Assembly (NCBI GenBank): GCA_030682255.1
Contig: JAUXOK010000028.1
Location: forward strand, 434,001-498,000
Source: Bacteroidota bacterium
GTDB lineage: Bacteria; Bacteroidota; Bacteroidia; NS11-12g; UBA955
Length of the DNA: 64,000 nucleotides
Reading direction: 5' to 3'
Below are positions 19,248-26,963 of this stretch, one piece after another. A program made the translations under genes and the position numbers. How positions within the stretch are numbered: the first letter of the stretch is position 1; every line of letters begins with the position of its first letter. The notes beneath the pieces are model-generated. The model worked only from the letters and a program-made list of their open reading frames with translations. It was not told where the DNA came from and did no database searches.

Positions 19248-19487
19248 ATGAAAAAAAAAGAATACAACAATGTTTTAAATAACATAATAAATGCGAATAA
19301 TCACAAAATCAGAACTATTCAGCATATCATCCCAAAAAAAATTTACATTAAAATTCAAGAACGTTTATTAACAGAGTTTCAAGATATTTCGATCAAAATA
19401 CTAAAAGATATTGTTATTCTAAATATATCAAACATTTCATCTGAACCAGAAGAAGACACAACTCAAAACATTGATATTACTAACTAA
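19248..19487 (+). CDS. Small protein of unknown function, paralogue 1 of 2
   Basis: 79 residues, no signal peptide or membrane helix. It is clearly related to the product at 19643: shared pattern NN-[VI]-L--[TI]-I...K[IV]-T-QHI[IL]...I-[ER]RL[LI]E-F--[LI]-I[KR]I--D-VILNI. The C-terminal tail is acidic (SEPEEDT). A near-consensus -7 element (CAAATTTG, 19187-19194) lies 53 nt upstream, and a 7-bp inverted repeat (ATAGTGT 19197-19203, ACACTAT 19232-19238) may fold in the leader. I do not recognise the family. Confidence 0.6.
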   Translation: MKKKEYNNVLNNIINANNHKIRTIQHIIPKKIYIKIQERLLTEFQDISIKILKDIVILNISNISSEPEEDTTQNIDITN

Positions 19488-19642
19488 ATCAAAAAACCAA
19501 ATCTTTAACTATTAATAAAAAGAAAATTTTACAACTAATTAAATTATATATACAACAATCAATCAAACAATTATACTCAATTTTGCATCAGTAATTTAAA
19601 CAACCCAATTTACTCTATATCAAACATTAACAACACTTTATT

Positions 19643-19888
19643 ATGCAAAATTCAGAATCAAACAACATCCTCAAAACAATTATTTCTTCAAGCAAACTTA
19701 AAGTGCTAACTAATCAACATATACTCTCAAGATCAGATTTTTCTAATATTCAAATGAGATTAATTGAAAGATTTGAAGAATTAGATATTAGAATAATTGG
19801 CGATAGAGTTATTTTAAACATACCTAACAATTTGAAGTTTTTACTATCTGTAAACAAATGTTCAATTACTAATCTTAATAAGAAATAA
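19643..19888 (+). CDS. Small protein of unknown function, paralogue 2 of 2
   Basis: 81 residues. It aligns without gaps to the 19248 product over about 54 residues (NNILKTIISSS...KVLTNQHILSR...NIQMRLIERFEELDIRI...VILNI) and then diverges. A near -7 element (CAATTTTG, 19578-19585) lies 57 nt upstream, much as in the first copy, so gene and leader seem to have been duplicated together. Soluble, probably cytoplasmic, function unknown. Confidence 0.6.
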   Translation: MQNSESNNILKTIISSSKLKVLTNQHILSRSDFSNIQMRLIERFEELDIRIIGDRVILNIPNNLKFLLSVNKCSITNLNKK

Positions 19889-20163
19889 GTGCTTTTGCGG
19901 TAATTAAAAAAATTTCAGCAATCAAATAAACCCTGAAATACCTTCATCAAACAACCTTGTTTAACTTATTTTGATTCTCAAGTTTGAATGAGGCATTTTT
20001 GAAATAAATAAACACATTAATTTAAAACTATTAAATTTTATTAATTTTTAGGAAAAGTTATAAGTGGAAGTAAAAAAATATTATTTTTATTTTTTTGTTA
20101 AAGTTATTTTATAATTCAAAAAATTCAAATCGATTATGTAGTATAAATTAAATACCATTCAAC
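19889..20163. other. AT-rich intergenic region
   Basis: About 275 bp with no credible ORF or RNA gene. It is strongly AT-rich, with runs such as the A7/T7 tracts near 20075-20100, which could bend DNA upstream of the desaturase promoter. Nothing else is seen. Confidence 0.4.
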
Positions 20164-20171
20164 TACATTTG
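20164..20171 (+). promoter_or_regulatory. -7 element (TACATTTG) of the desaturase gene
   Basis: An exact TAnnTTTG match 18 nt before the ATG at 20190. An in-frame TTG at 20169 lies inside this element and therefore cannot be the start codon. Confidence 0.55.
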
Positions 20172-20189
20172 CATTCTTATTTCTATTTA

Positions 20190-21170
20190 ATGATAAATTA
20201 TAACAGTGAGAAGCGTTCTGAAGTGATGCTTCATATCGGACAAAACATAGATTCCATTAGCGATGAATACCTTAGACCCATAGAATCCAATTGGCAAGCA
20301 GCCGAATTACTTCCTCTCACCTCCGACTCCTCTTTTATAGCCGATCTTAAAACGATACAAGAACAAGCACAAAATTTATCTTATGATTTTCTAGCAGTTT
20401 TGGTTGCAGATACCATTACAGAAGAAGCTTTACCAACTTATGAAACATGGTTATCAGGCATAAAAGGTGTTAACCAATATGAAAATAATGGTTGGATGAA
20501 ATGGCTTAGAAGATGGACCGCTGAGGAAAATAGACATGGCGATGTTTTAAACCGCTATTTATATTTATGTGGTAGAATTGATATGCGTCAATTTGAAGCC
20601 TCTACACAATTTTTGATTGCAGATGGATTTGATAACCTTGCTGCATCCGACCCCTACAAAAACTTTGTTTATACAAGCTTTCAAGAATTAGCCACCAATA
20701 TTTCTCATAGAAGAGTAGCCTCTATCGCCAAGCAAGATGGCAATAACATGCTTTCGAAGCTTTGCGGATTAGTTGCCGCAGACGAAGCCCGTCATGCCAA
20801 AGCCTATAAAACTTTTGTTACTAAAATATTTGAAATAGACCCTAGCGAAATGATGCTCGCTTTCGAAACCATGATGCGAAGCAAAATTTTGATGCCTTCT
20901 CAATGTTTGAGACAATTGGGTTCTGAAACAGGCATTTTCTCAAACTTTAGTGACGCTGCTCAACGCATTGGTGTATACACCTCGCATGATTATATCGACA
21001 TCATGCAATCTTTAATCAATGATTGGAAAATAGATTCTATGACAGGCTTAAATGATTCAGCAGAAAAAGCCAGAGATTATTTAATGGCATTGCCAAACCG
21101 TATGCTCAAAATTGCAGATAGAATTGTTATTCCAAAAACAGAATATAAATTCAATTGGATACTAGCATAG
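20190..21170 (+). CDS. Acyl-ACP desaturase (stearoyl-ACP desaturase family)
   Basis: 326 residues from MINYNSEKRSEVM. It is a soluble ferritin-like di-iron enzyme that introduces a double bond into acyl-ACP. The two iron-binding motifs are EENRHGD (Glu112, Glu113, His116) and DEARHAK (Asp198, Glu199, His202). Length and the closing segment (ALPNRMLKIADRIV) fit the family. It stands alone with its own promoter. A role in membrane unsaturation is the natural reading. Confidence 0.9.
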   Translation: MINYNSEKRSEVMLHIGQNIDSISDEYLRPIESNWQAAELLPLTSDSSFIADLKTIQEQAQNLSYDFLAVLVADTITEEALPTYETWLSGIKGVNQYENNGWMKWLRRWTAEENRHGDVLNRYLYLCGRIDMRQFEASTQFLIADGFDNLAASDPYKNFVYTSFQELATNISHRRVASIAKQDGNNMLSKLCGLVAADEARHAKAYKTFVTKIFEIDPSEMMLAFETMMRSKILMPSQCLRQLGSETGIFSNFSDAAQRIGVYTSHDYIDIMQSLINDWKIDSMTGLNDSAEKARDYLMALPNRMLKIADRIVIPKTEYKFNWILA

Positions 21171-21460
21171 GAATGAGGGATTAGGAATGAGGGGTTAGAG
21201 TTAAACAATTTAACAATAAAACAATTTGCACATTATCTTTAGATAAACTCAGTATAAACTCTCTCAGTTAGTCTCCCTATGGATGACAAGGAATAAAGGT
21301 TTTTAATCTTTATACCGAATATACAAATAATATAGTCCATTTTAGGCTTCGCATATATGAACAATTTATTTGTTATGTCGGCATTTACCAAAAAGGTTTG
21401 TGGACTGTTTTTAATTTATAAATGGTATTAGAGAAATAATACCTCTCCAAATGGACCGTG
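21171..21460. other. Intergenic region with short direct repeat and hairpin
   Basis: 290 bp between the convergent desaturase and mutS2 genes. Right after the desaturase stop there is a 14-bp tandem duplication with one mismatch (AGGAATGAGGGATT then AGGAATGAGGGGTT). At 21424-21443 GGTATTA and TAATACC form a perfect 7-bp stem with a 6-nt loop, a possible 3' end for mutS2, though no U-tract follows. No ORF is supported. Confidence 0.4.
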
Positions 21461-23848
21461 TTATTTCAGTTTAACAATCGTTACACCATTGCCACCCAAT
21501 TGCTCAGATTCAAATTCATAGCTTTGAACATAATTTAGTTTTTTTAGCAATTCTAAAATCAGTTTTCTGAGTATGCCATATCCTCTGCCATGAATAATCC
21601 TCAAACTTGTCATGCCTAGTAAATGAGCATCTTCTAACCAAGATTCTAGTCGCAACAAAGCCTCCTCTCCTCTTGTTCCACGTAAATCAATCTCTGATCT
21701 GAACTCAGTTTGCTTTTCCACCATTTTTTGACTGAACGGATTGGATTTAAGCATTTTTTCAGGTTCTTTAAAACTGCCTTCCAATTGGTCTATTGGCAAC
21801 CACATCGTAATATTACCAAATATCACTTGCGCTTGTTTGCCTTTTACTGAAACTACCTCACCCGAAACTTTGGAGTCTATTCGCTTTACTTTTACGCCTG
21901 GTTTTAGTTCTGGAAGTTTAACCTGCTTTTTGGGTTTTATATCATTAACTTCTGATAATTCCTTTTGATGACCTTCTTTAATTTTCGTCAGTTTCAGTCG
22001 TGCTTCTTTGGTTTTGTTTTTATCAGCTTGAGCCGTTTTTATCTCCTTGATGGTTTTTTCAATTTCTTGATTGGCAACATTCAAAATATCATTGGCCTTT
22101 GCTTTGGCTTCATTTAAAATGCTTTTTTTGTTGTCCAACAAATCTTCCTTAAGAGTTTGATACTCTGAAATCATTTTCTCTAAAACCTTTTCTCTGTCTG
22201 CCAAACGTTTGTTATTGTCAGCCAAAGCCATTTTGTTTTTTTCGTTTTCAGCCATCAATTCCTCCAAATCAATGTGTTGTTTCCATTGACTGATATTTCT
22301 TACTCTTTCAACTATAGATTTTGTCAATCCAACTTTACTTGCCACTTCCAAAGCAAAAGAACTGCCTGGTTTACCTATCTCCAATTCAAACAATGGTTCC
22401 AAATGTTTTAAGTCGTATAACATTCTAGCATTCACAACGCCTTCGGTGTTATTTGCCCAAGCTTTTAATTCACCATAATGGGTTGTTACCACGCCAAAGG
22501 CTTTTCTTTTTAAAAACTGTTCCAAAATGGCTTGAGCGATACTGCTACCAATGGATGGGTCGGTGCCATTACCAATTTCATCTATCAAATAGAGCGATTT
22601 TTCCGTAATATGCTCCATAAAATTTTTCATATTCAACAAATGGCTGCTGTAAGAACTTAAATTATTTTCGATGGATTGATTGTCACCTATGTCTATAAAA
22701 ATCTTATCAAAAATGGTCATCCGACTGCCAGCATCTAAAGGCACAGGCAAACCACATTGAAACATGTATTGTAAAAGTCCAATGGTTTTTAAAGCAATAC
22801 TTTTACCACCTGCATTGGGACCAGAAATCAAGGTTAAATATTGCTTGGCACTGGCTTTAAAATCCAAAGGCACCATTTTTTTGTTGTCCTTTTGTAATTG
22901 CACGTATAAAACGGGGTGACGGGCTTTTATTAATTGAACACCACTGCTCAATTTTACATATTCTGGTGCTATACTTTTAATTTGAACACTCAATTGATAT
23001 TTCGCAATGGTTTGGTCTAAAAATGCCGTTTGTTGAATGTGTCGCCAAATGCCCTCTCTGTGGGGCGAAAGGTCTTTGCAAAGGGTTTTTAATATCCGTT
23101 CGATTTCTTTTTTCTTCTCAAAAAAAAGCTCTTTCAATAAATTATTTTCCTCAAAACATTCGATGGGTTCTATGTATAAATATTTGCCACTTTGACTGTC
23201 ATCGTGTACAAAACCATTTATTTTACGTTTGTGTTCAGCAATGATTGGAATTACCAAACGCTCATTCCTGATGGTTATTTCAGTGTCACCCGCCCATCCA
23301 TTTTTTTTGGCTAATTCAAATTTTGATAACAACACCTTTCTAACATCGCGTTCTTTTTCAGAAATTTGTCTGCTAATATCCATCAATAAAACAGAAGCAT
23401 TGGGCCTGATTTGACCTTCTTTATCTATTACCTTTTCTATCAACTGAATGGCAGGTTTTAAATCTGTTAAATGTTTTTGAGAATCGAAGAGTAAAGGCGC
23501 AAACTGTTGATTTTCTTGGATAAAACTTCTGTTAAGCTCAAAAGATTGTAAAGCATGCCACAAAACCAACAATTCATCTTCGTAAAGCAAAGCACCATCT
23601 TTTTCTAAGCGACTTAAAAAGTGAGATATTTCAGTTAAAAACTCGGGAAATTCAGGCGAAAAACCAGATTGTTTTAACAAACCAATTTCAGAAATTTGAG
23701 ACAGTGATTTTTCAATGCTTGGAAAATGACTTGAAAAAGCGATTTTATTCAGTATGTCTTTGCCTAAATCTGTTTTAGAATAATGATTCAGCAGCTCACG
23801 GATTTTATCAAAACCCAGTTTTTCTTCTATGTTAAAAAGGTCTTTCAA
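21461..23848 (-). CDS. mutS2: MutS2 family ATPase / endonuclease
   Basis: 795 residues, full length. The core MutS-like region has Walker A GPNAGGKS near residue 340, then IENNLSSYSSH, a Walker B-like SLYLIDEIGNGTDP and VTTHYGELK. A coiled-coil segment of about 130 residues follows, and the C-terminus is an Smr nuclease domain (EIDLRGTRGEEAL, RIIHGRGYGILR). MutS2 acts on branched DNA and on collided ribosomes. The gene starts 3 bp after the stop of the DUF4296 lipoprotein gene, in the same operon. Confidence 0.95.
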   Translation of the reverse strand: MKDLFNIEEKLGFDKIRELLNHYSKTDLGKDILNKIAFSSHFPSIEKSLSQISEIGLLKQSGFSPEFPEFLTEISHFLSRLEKDGALLYEDELLVLWHALQSFELNRSFIQENQQFAPLLFDSQKHLTDLKPAIQLIEKVIDKEGQIRPNASVLLMDISRQISEKERDVRKVLLSKFELAKKNGWAGDTEITIRNERLVIPIIAEHKRKINGFVHDDSQSGKYLYIEPIECFEENNLLKELFFEKKKEIERILKTLCKDLSPHREGIWRHIQQTAFLDQTIAKYQLSVQIKSIAPEYVKLSSGVQLIKARHPVLYVQLQKDNKKMVPLDFKASAKQYLTLISGPNAGGKSIALKTIGLLQYMFQCGLPVPLDAGSRMTIFDKIFIDIGDNQSIENNLSSYSSHLLNMKNFMEHITEKSLYLIDEIGNGTDPSIGSSIAQAILEQFLKRKAFGVVTTHYGELKAWANNTEGVVNARMLYDLKHLEPLFELEIGKPGSSFALEVASKVGLTKSIVERVRNISQWKQHIDLEELMAENEKNKMALADNNKRLADREKVLEKMISEYQTLKEDLLDNKKSILNEAKAKANDILNVANQEIEKTIKEIKTAQADKNKTKEARLKLTKIKEGHQKELSEVNDIKPKKQVKLPELKPGVKVKRIDSKVSGEVVSVKGKQAQVIFGNITMWLPIDQLEGSFKEPEKMLKSNPFSQKMVEKQTEFRSEIDLRGTRGEEALLRLESWLEDAHLLGMTSLRIIHGRGYGILRKLILELLKKLNYVQSYEFESEQLGGNGVTIVKLK

Positions 23849-23851
23849 AGT

Positions 23852-24208
23852 TTACTCCTTCTCGTAATTATCGGTTTGCATTTCGCTCAATTTATCAATC
23901 ACTTTTTCATAAATAGATGATAAAACCTTGGGATGCCCTGCATAATAATCATGACTTTTGGTGAAAATACTATCTGCAATTTGATGTTTGTTCATTACAA
24001 ATTCCCAATCCTTCACTTTGTTGCGAGGTGGCAAATTGGTGTTGATATAAGTTGCAGCATCAACAATCCTCAAATCAATGATGACATCAATCATTTTTTC
24101 CTCCTCAATCACCCATTCAGGTTTGGATTCAACTTGTTCCACTTGCTTGGGCTGTTCGCAAGAAAATAAAATAAAGCACATCGAAAAGAAATGTATAATC
24201 TGTTTCAT
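23852..24208 (-). CDS. DUF4296-type lipoprotein
   Basis: 118 residues from the ATG at 24208 (MKQIIHFFSMCFILFSCEQ). A lipobox ends at Cys17 (FILFSC), so the mature protein is membrane-anchored. The remaining domain (IEEEKMIDVIIDLRIVDAATYI, then KHQIADSIFTKSHDYYAGHP and IYEKVIDKL) fits the DUF4296 pattern of small Bacteroidota lipoproteins. Function unknown. Its promoter (minus-strand TATATTTG, 24224-24217) lies 8 nt upstream and faces the yggS promoter. Confidence 0.7.
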   Translation of the reverse strand: MKQIIHFFSMCFILFSCEQPKQVEQVESKPEWVIEEEKMIDVIIDLRIVDAATYINTNLPPRNKVKDWEFVMNKHQIADSIFTKSHDYYAGHPKVLSSIYEKVIDKLSEMQTDNYEKE

Positions 24209-24224
24209 TAACTTTGCAAATATA
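24209..24224. promoter_or_regulatory. Back-to-back divergent promoters filling a 16-bp intergenic gap
   Basis: Plus strand 24209-24216 is TAACTTTG, 8 nt before the yggS ATG. Minus strand 24224-24217 is TATATTTG, 8 nt before the lipoprotein ATG. Both match TAnnTTTG, they touch with no base between them, and each fills exactly the spacer between the other's -7 element and start codon. Both mRNAs would be leaderless or nearly so. Confidence 0.6.
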
Positions 24225-24872
24225 ATGGTTGCTGAAAACATTCTGAAGATTAAACAAGAAATAGGCCAAAAAGTTGAATTGGTTGTTGTTTCTAAATACC
24301 GCCACTTTGAAGAAATACAAAAAGCCTACGATGCCGGCATTCGACACTTTGCTGAAAACCGTGTTCAAGCTTTGCTAGAAAGAAAAACACAATTACCCTC
24401 TGATATTCAATGGCATATTATTGGACATTTGCAAACCAATAAAGTGAAACACATTGTGCCTTTTATCGCCATGATACAAAGTGTTGACAGTCTTAAACTA
24501 TTGCAAGAAATCAATAAACAAGCAGCATACAATCAACGCAACATCAAATGCTTATTGCAAGTGTTTATAGCAAGCGAAGACACTAAATTTGGTTTAACAG
24601 AAACAGAACTTTTTGAATTGTTAAACAACCCTATTTTTCAGTCGATGCAAAACATTCAAATTTGTGGATTGATGGGTATGGCGAGCAACACAGATAACAT
24701 CCCTCAGGTAAAACAAGAATTAACACATTTAAAAAACATTTTTGACAGGGTAAAAAAAGAATTTACTCTTCCTGAATTCAACACCTTATCGATGGGTATG
24801 AGCAGCGATTATCAAATAGCCATCGAATGTGGCAGCAATATGATAAGAATAGGGAGCAGGGTGTTTGAGTAA
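24225..24872 (+). CDS. yggS: YggS-family pyridoxal phosphate homeostasis protein
   Basis: 215 residues from the ATG at 24225 (MVAENILKIKQEIG), a normal YggS length; the open frame extends upstream but overlaps the promoter and the divergent gene. PLP-lysine is in VVVSKYR (about residue 22), with further family motifs FAENRVQ, WHIIGHLQTNK, IQSVDS, GLMGMAS and the C-terminal phosphate-binding SMGMSSDYQIAIECGSNMIR. The protein binds PLP and affects its balance; no catalysis is established. A decayed copy of its 3' end lies at 26964-27061. Confidence 0.92.
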   Translation: MVAENILKIKQEIGQKVELVVVSKYRHFEEIQKAYDAGIRHFAENRVQALLERKTQLPSDIQWHIIGHLQTNKVKHIVPFIAMIQSVDSLKLLQEINKQAAYNQRNIKCLLQVFIASEDTKFGLTETELFELLNNPIFQSMQNIQICGLMGMASNTDNIPQVKQELTHLKNIFDRVKKEFTLPEFNTLSMGMSSDYQIAIECGSNMIRIGSRVFE

Positions 24873-24889
24873 TACAAAACCAAAACAAA

Positions 24890-25330
24890 TTATTTGTTTT
24901 TACCCTCAGCTAATATTAGTTTAACTTTACAATTTTCATATTTGCGTTTATAGTTATCCCTCTCAGATTTTAGGTTTTCATTTAGTTCTTTAAGCACATT
25001 AATAATCACTTCAAATTGTTGAATAACAATTTCTGGCACACTGTTATTACTATTACTAATGCTATCAAGATTATTTGCATTTACTTCCAATGGTTTTTTA
25101 AAATCATTTAAACGATTGGGGCTTACCAATTCATGAAAAGAAACGCCTAATATTTGTGCAATTTTAGGCAAATATTCATAATAGTCTTTTATTTTTCCAT
25201 TTTCCAATTTGGAATAAGTGCCTTGAGCTATTCCCAAAGCTTTAGCCATTTCAGGACCTTGTTTATTCTTAAGCTTTCTAATTTTTACAATATTTTCCAA
25301 TATCCAATCTGTAGATTTAGTAGAATCCAT
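24890..25330 (-). CDS. XRE-family transcriptional regulator with C-terminal coiled coil
   Basis: 146 residues from the ATG at 25330; a TTG start at 25366 would lie on the -33 element. The N-terminal HTH_3 domain is clear (IRKLKNKQGPEMAKALGIAQ, TYSKLENGK, PKIAQILGVSFHEL). After a Ser/Asn-rich linker, residues 105-146 are heptad-like (FEVIINVLKELNENLKSERD), probably a dimerisation coiled coil. It is divergent from the small ORF/lipoprotein/barrel genes and probably controls them and itself through the TTATTCC sites. The promoter is TTTG-N19-TAAAATTG with 6 nt to the ATG. Confidence 0.85.
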   Translation of the reverse strand: MDSTKSTDWILENIVKIRKLKNKQGPEMAKALGIAQGTYSKLENGKIKDYYEYLPKIAQILGVSFHELVSPNRLNDFKKPLEVNANNLDSISNSNNSVPEIVIQQFEVIINVLKELNENLKSERDNYKRKYENCKVKLILAEGKNK

Positions 25331-25355
25331 AGTTTGCAATTTTATTTCATTTTTA

Positions 25356-25412
25356 GGAATAAACAAAGAATAATTTGTGAATTATATTTATTTTTTATTC
25401 CTTTGTTATTCC
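25356..25412. promoter_or_regulatory. Candidate twin operators of the XRE regulator
   Basis: Two 18-bp sites in inverted orientation. Plus strand 25395-25412 is TTATTCC-TTTG-TTATTCC. Minus strand 25373-25356 is TTATTC-TTTG-TTTATTCC. In both, the central TTTG is the -33 element of the promoter on that strand (plus: TTTG-N20-CATATTTG at 25426-25433; minus: TTTG-N19-TAAAATTG at 25344-25337). Site centres are 39 bp apart. Binding by the XRE protein is inferred from position and symmetry. Confidence 0.55.
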
Positions 25413-25442
25413 AATGAGGCAGTAGCATATTTGTAACGTTGA

Positions 25443-25529
25443 ATGGCAAAAGAGACTGCAGCTCACCCGACCCCGATACCCAGAATGCTGAAAATGGCAA
25501 GAATAAGCACAAAAAATAATGATAAATAA
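25443..25529 (+). CDS. Small ORF of 28 codons, possible peptide or leader
   Basis: ATG at 25443, TAA at 25527-25529. The product begins MAKETAAHPTPIPRMLKM and ends in a basic/polar tail; no signal peptide. The ATG lies 9 nt after a -7-like CATATTTG, the same spacing as at several real genes in this window. Bases 25452-25490 are 24 of 39 G+C by my count, far richer than the surroundings. The stop lies 1 nt before the lipoprotein ATG at 25531, suggesting translational coupling. It may be a secreted or regulatory peptide, a leader peptide, or a chance ORF. Confidence 0.4.
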   Translation: MAKETAAHPTPIPRMLKMARISTKNNDK

Positions 25530-25530
25530 A

Positions 25531-26256
25531 ATGAAAAAATTGATTTTAAGTTACAGTATTTTTGCAATTACTATTTTTATGGTATCATGCAGCAAAAAAG
25601 ATTTAGTTACAAAGGGTTCGAGTAGCAACAATGGAAGTACTCAGAATACTAATCCCCCGGTAGGCGAAACAAATTACAATTTAGCAGAATTAAACCATCG
25701 GTTGAATGGTGCAGTAGTTACGATAGCACAAGTAAACAGTGCCAATGTAATTCAATCTGTATTCCATGAGGAATTTGACAACACCACTGTTTACCATTTC
25801 ACAACCAATGCTTCATTTAATGCTTGGATAGCAGGCAAATCTTTTGAAACACAATTGGTAAGAAGAAATTTTGTAATGGATTCTCTAGGTAATACTGGCA
25901 ATGAGAATGACACCAATGGATATTTACCCTTTGAGAGTAATCGACCAAACAATAACGGAGGTTCTGATATTGTATCATCTTCAAAAAGGCTTTCAGCAGG
26001 AGGTGCTACAATGCACGATGGTTGTATGATATGCGGCCAACCATCAGGATCCCAAAGAACAGTTGCAGCTTGGCACAGAAATTTAGGGTCTTGGAATAAC
26101 AGAGCTTCTCAATTAAATCATTTTGGTATTGGATGGAATACTTGGTGTATGAGAACTAATTTCAGAACCCCAAGAAGTAGTTTTTATTTCGTAGGCGGAG
26201 GAAATGTTGGTCTTGGGGGATCATCTAGTGATAATAACATAGAATCTGTATATTAA
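25531..26256 (+). CDS. Lipoprotein of unknown function
   Basis: 241 residues from MKKLILSY; an ATG four codons upstream (25519) is possible but overlaps the small ORF. The lipobox is FMVSC (Cys20 from 25531), followed by a Ser/Asn/Thr-rich linker. The mature domain has no family I recognise. Its notable parts are MHDGCMICGQPSGSQRT (a CxxC), a later single Cys in WNTWCMRTNF, and many Trp, Asn and Gly residues, with a Gly/Ser-rich tail. It is followed 2 bp later by the barrel-like gene. Probably surface or periplasmic. Confidence 0.65.
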   Translation: MKKLILSYSIFAITIFMVSCSKKDLVTKGSSSNNGSTQNTNPPVGETNYNLAELNHRLNGAVVTIAQVNSANVIQSVFHEEFDNTTVYHFTTNASFNAWIAGKSFETQLVRRNFVMDSLGNTGNENDTNGYLPFESNRPNNNGGSDIVSSSKRLSAGGATMHDGCMICGQPSGSQRTVAAWHRNLGSWNNRASQLNHFGIGWNTWCMRTNFRTPRSSFYFVGGGNVGLGGSSSDNNIESVY

Positions 26257-26258
26257 TT

Positions 26259-26837
26259 ATGAGATTTTTGACACTTTCCTTTTTTTTATTTTTTAATTTC
26301 ACTTCATATGCAATTAATAAAGACTCTATTAGACATACTGCTGTGGATAAAGGAAGTAAGTATTTATCGTTTGGTGGGGGATATGCTCAGATAAACAAAG
26401 ATGGTAAATATTTTAGTCATTCAAATAATACTTACATAGACCATGAATATTTTTTAAAAAACAAATATTCAATAGCAGGCTGTCTTAGGGTAAATTATAC
26501 TTATGTTAAAAATGAAGCTGATAATATTACCAACTCTTTAAGTATTATGGGAAGAAAGTATTTTAAAATAAAAAAAACATATTCTTTTTTTGCCTATTCT
26601 GCAATTTCACTTGTAAATGCTAATTTAGTAAGCAGGTACAATCCAAGTGCTAATTATATTAAAGGAGGTGTTACTTTAGCAAATGGAATAGGCTTTAGTA
26701 TCATGCCCCTAAGAAAAAAGAAAAATAGCTTGGGTAGGTTTGGATTTGATATCAGTATAAATTTGCTTTCTTTTCATACTTCAGACGCACCTAGGTTTCC
26801 TTATTCAACCTTTGGTATAAAATATCGGATAAAATAG
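26259..26837 (+). CDS. Small outer-membrane beta-barrel-like protein
   Basis: 192 residues, with a signal peptide ending near TSYA (residue 18). Predicted short strands of alternating residues (KYLSFGGGYAQI, YSIAGCLRVNYTYV, SFFAYSAISLV, GGVTLANGIGFSI) and a C-terminal FGIKYRIK suggest an 8-stranded OmpA/OmpW-like barrel. It starts 2 bp after the lipoprotein stop and is followed by a strong terminator. Function unknown; it is presumably a partner of the lipoprotein. Confidence 0.55.
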   Translation: MRFLTLSFFLFFNFTSYAINKDSIRHTAVDKGSKYLSFGGGYAQINKDGKYFSHSNNTYIDHEYFLKNKYSIAGCLRVNYTYVKNEADNITNSLSIMGRKYFKIKKTYSFFAYSAISLVNANLVSRYNPSANYIKGGVTLANGIGFSIMPLRKKKNSLGRFGFDISINLLSFHTSDAPRFPYSTFGIKYRIK

Positions 26838-26856
26838 TGTCAATAATAACCTAATT

Positions 26857-26893
26857 AAAAAGTAGTGTTGCATATATCAACACTACTTTTTTT
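26857..26893 (+). terminator. Rho-independent terminator
   Basis: A 10-bp stem AGTAGTGTTG/CAACACTACT with a 7-nt loop, preceded by an A-tract and followed by T6. It ends the small ORF/lipoprotein/barrel operon, and the A-tract would let it work on both strands. Confidence 0.85.
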
Positions 26894-26963
26894 GAAAATA
26901 AAACACCATAAAATATCTTGCTAACTAATGAAAGATTGCTTTGGCTTTAATTATTAAAAAAAC

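Noticed and set aside
18990-19250. Attachment site or mobile element upstream of the small paralogues
   Set aside because: Only a 7-bp inverted repeat was found; no integrase, tRNA or direct repeat borders.
24078-24224. Longer N-terminal extension of YggS starting at 24078
   Set aside because: It overlaps the divergent lipoprotein gene and the promoter; homology and the -7 element place the start at 24225.
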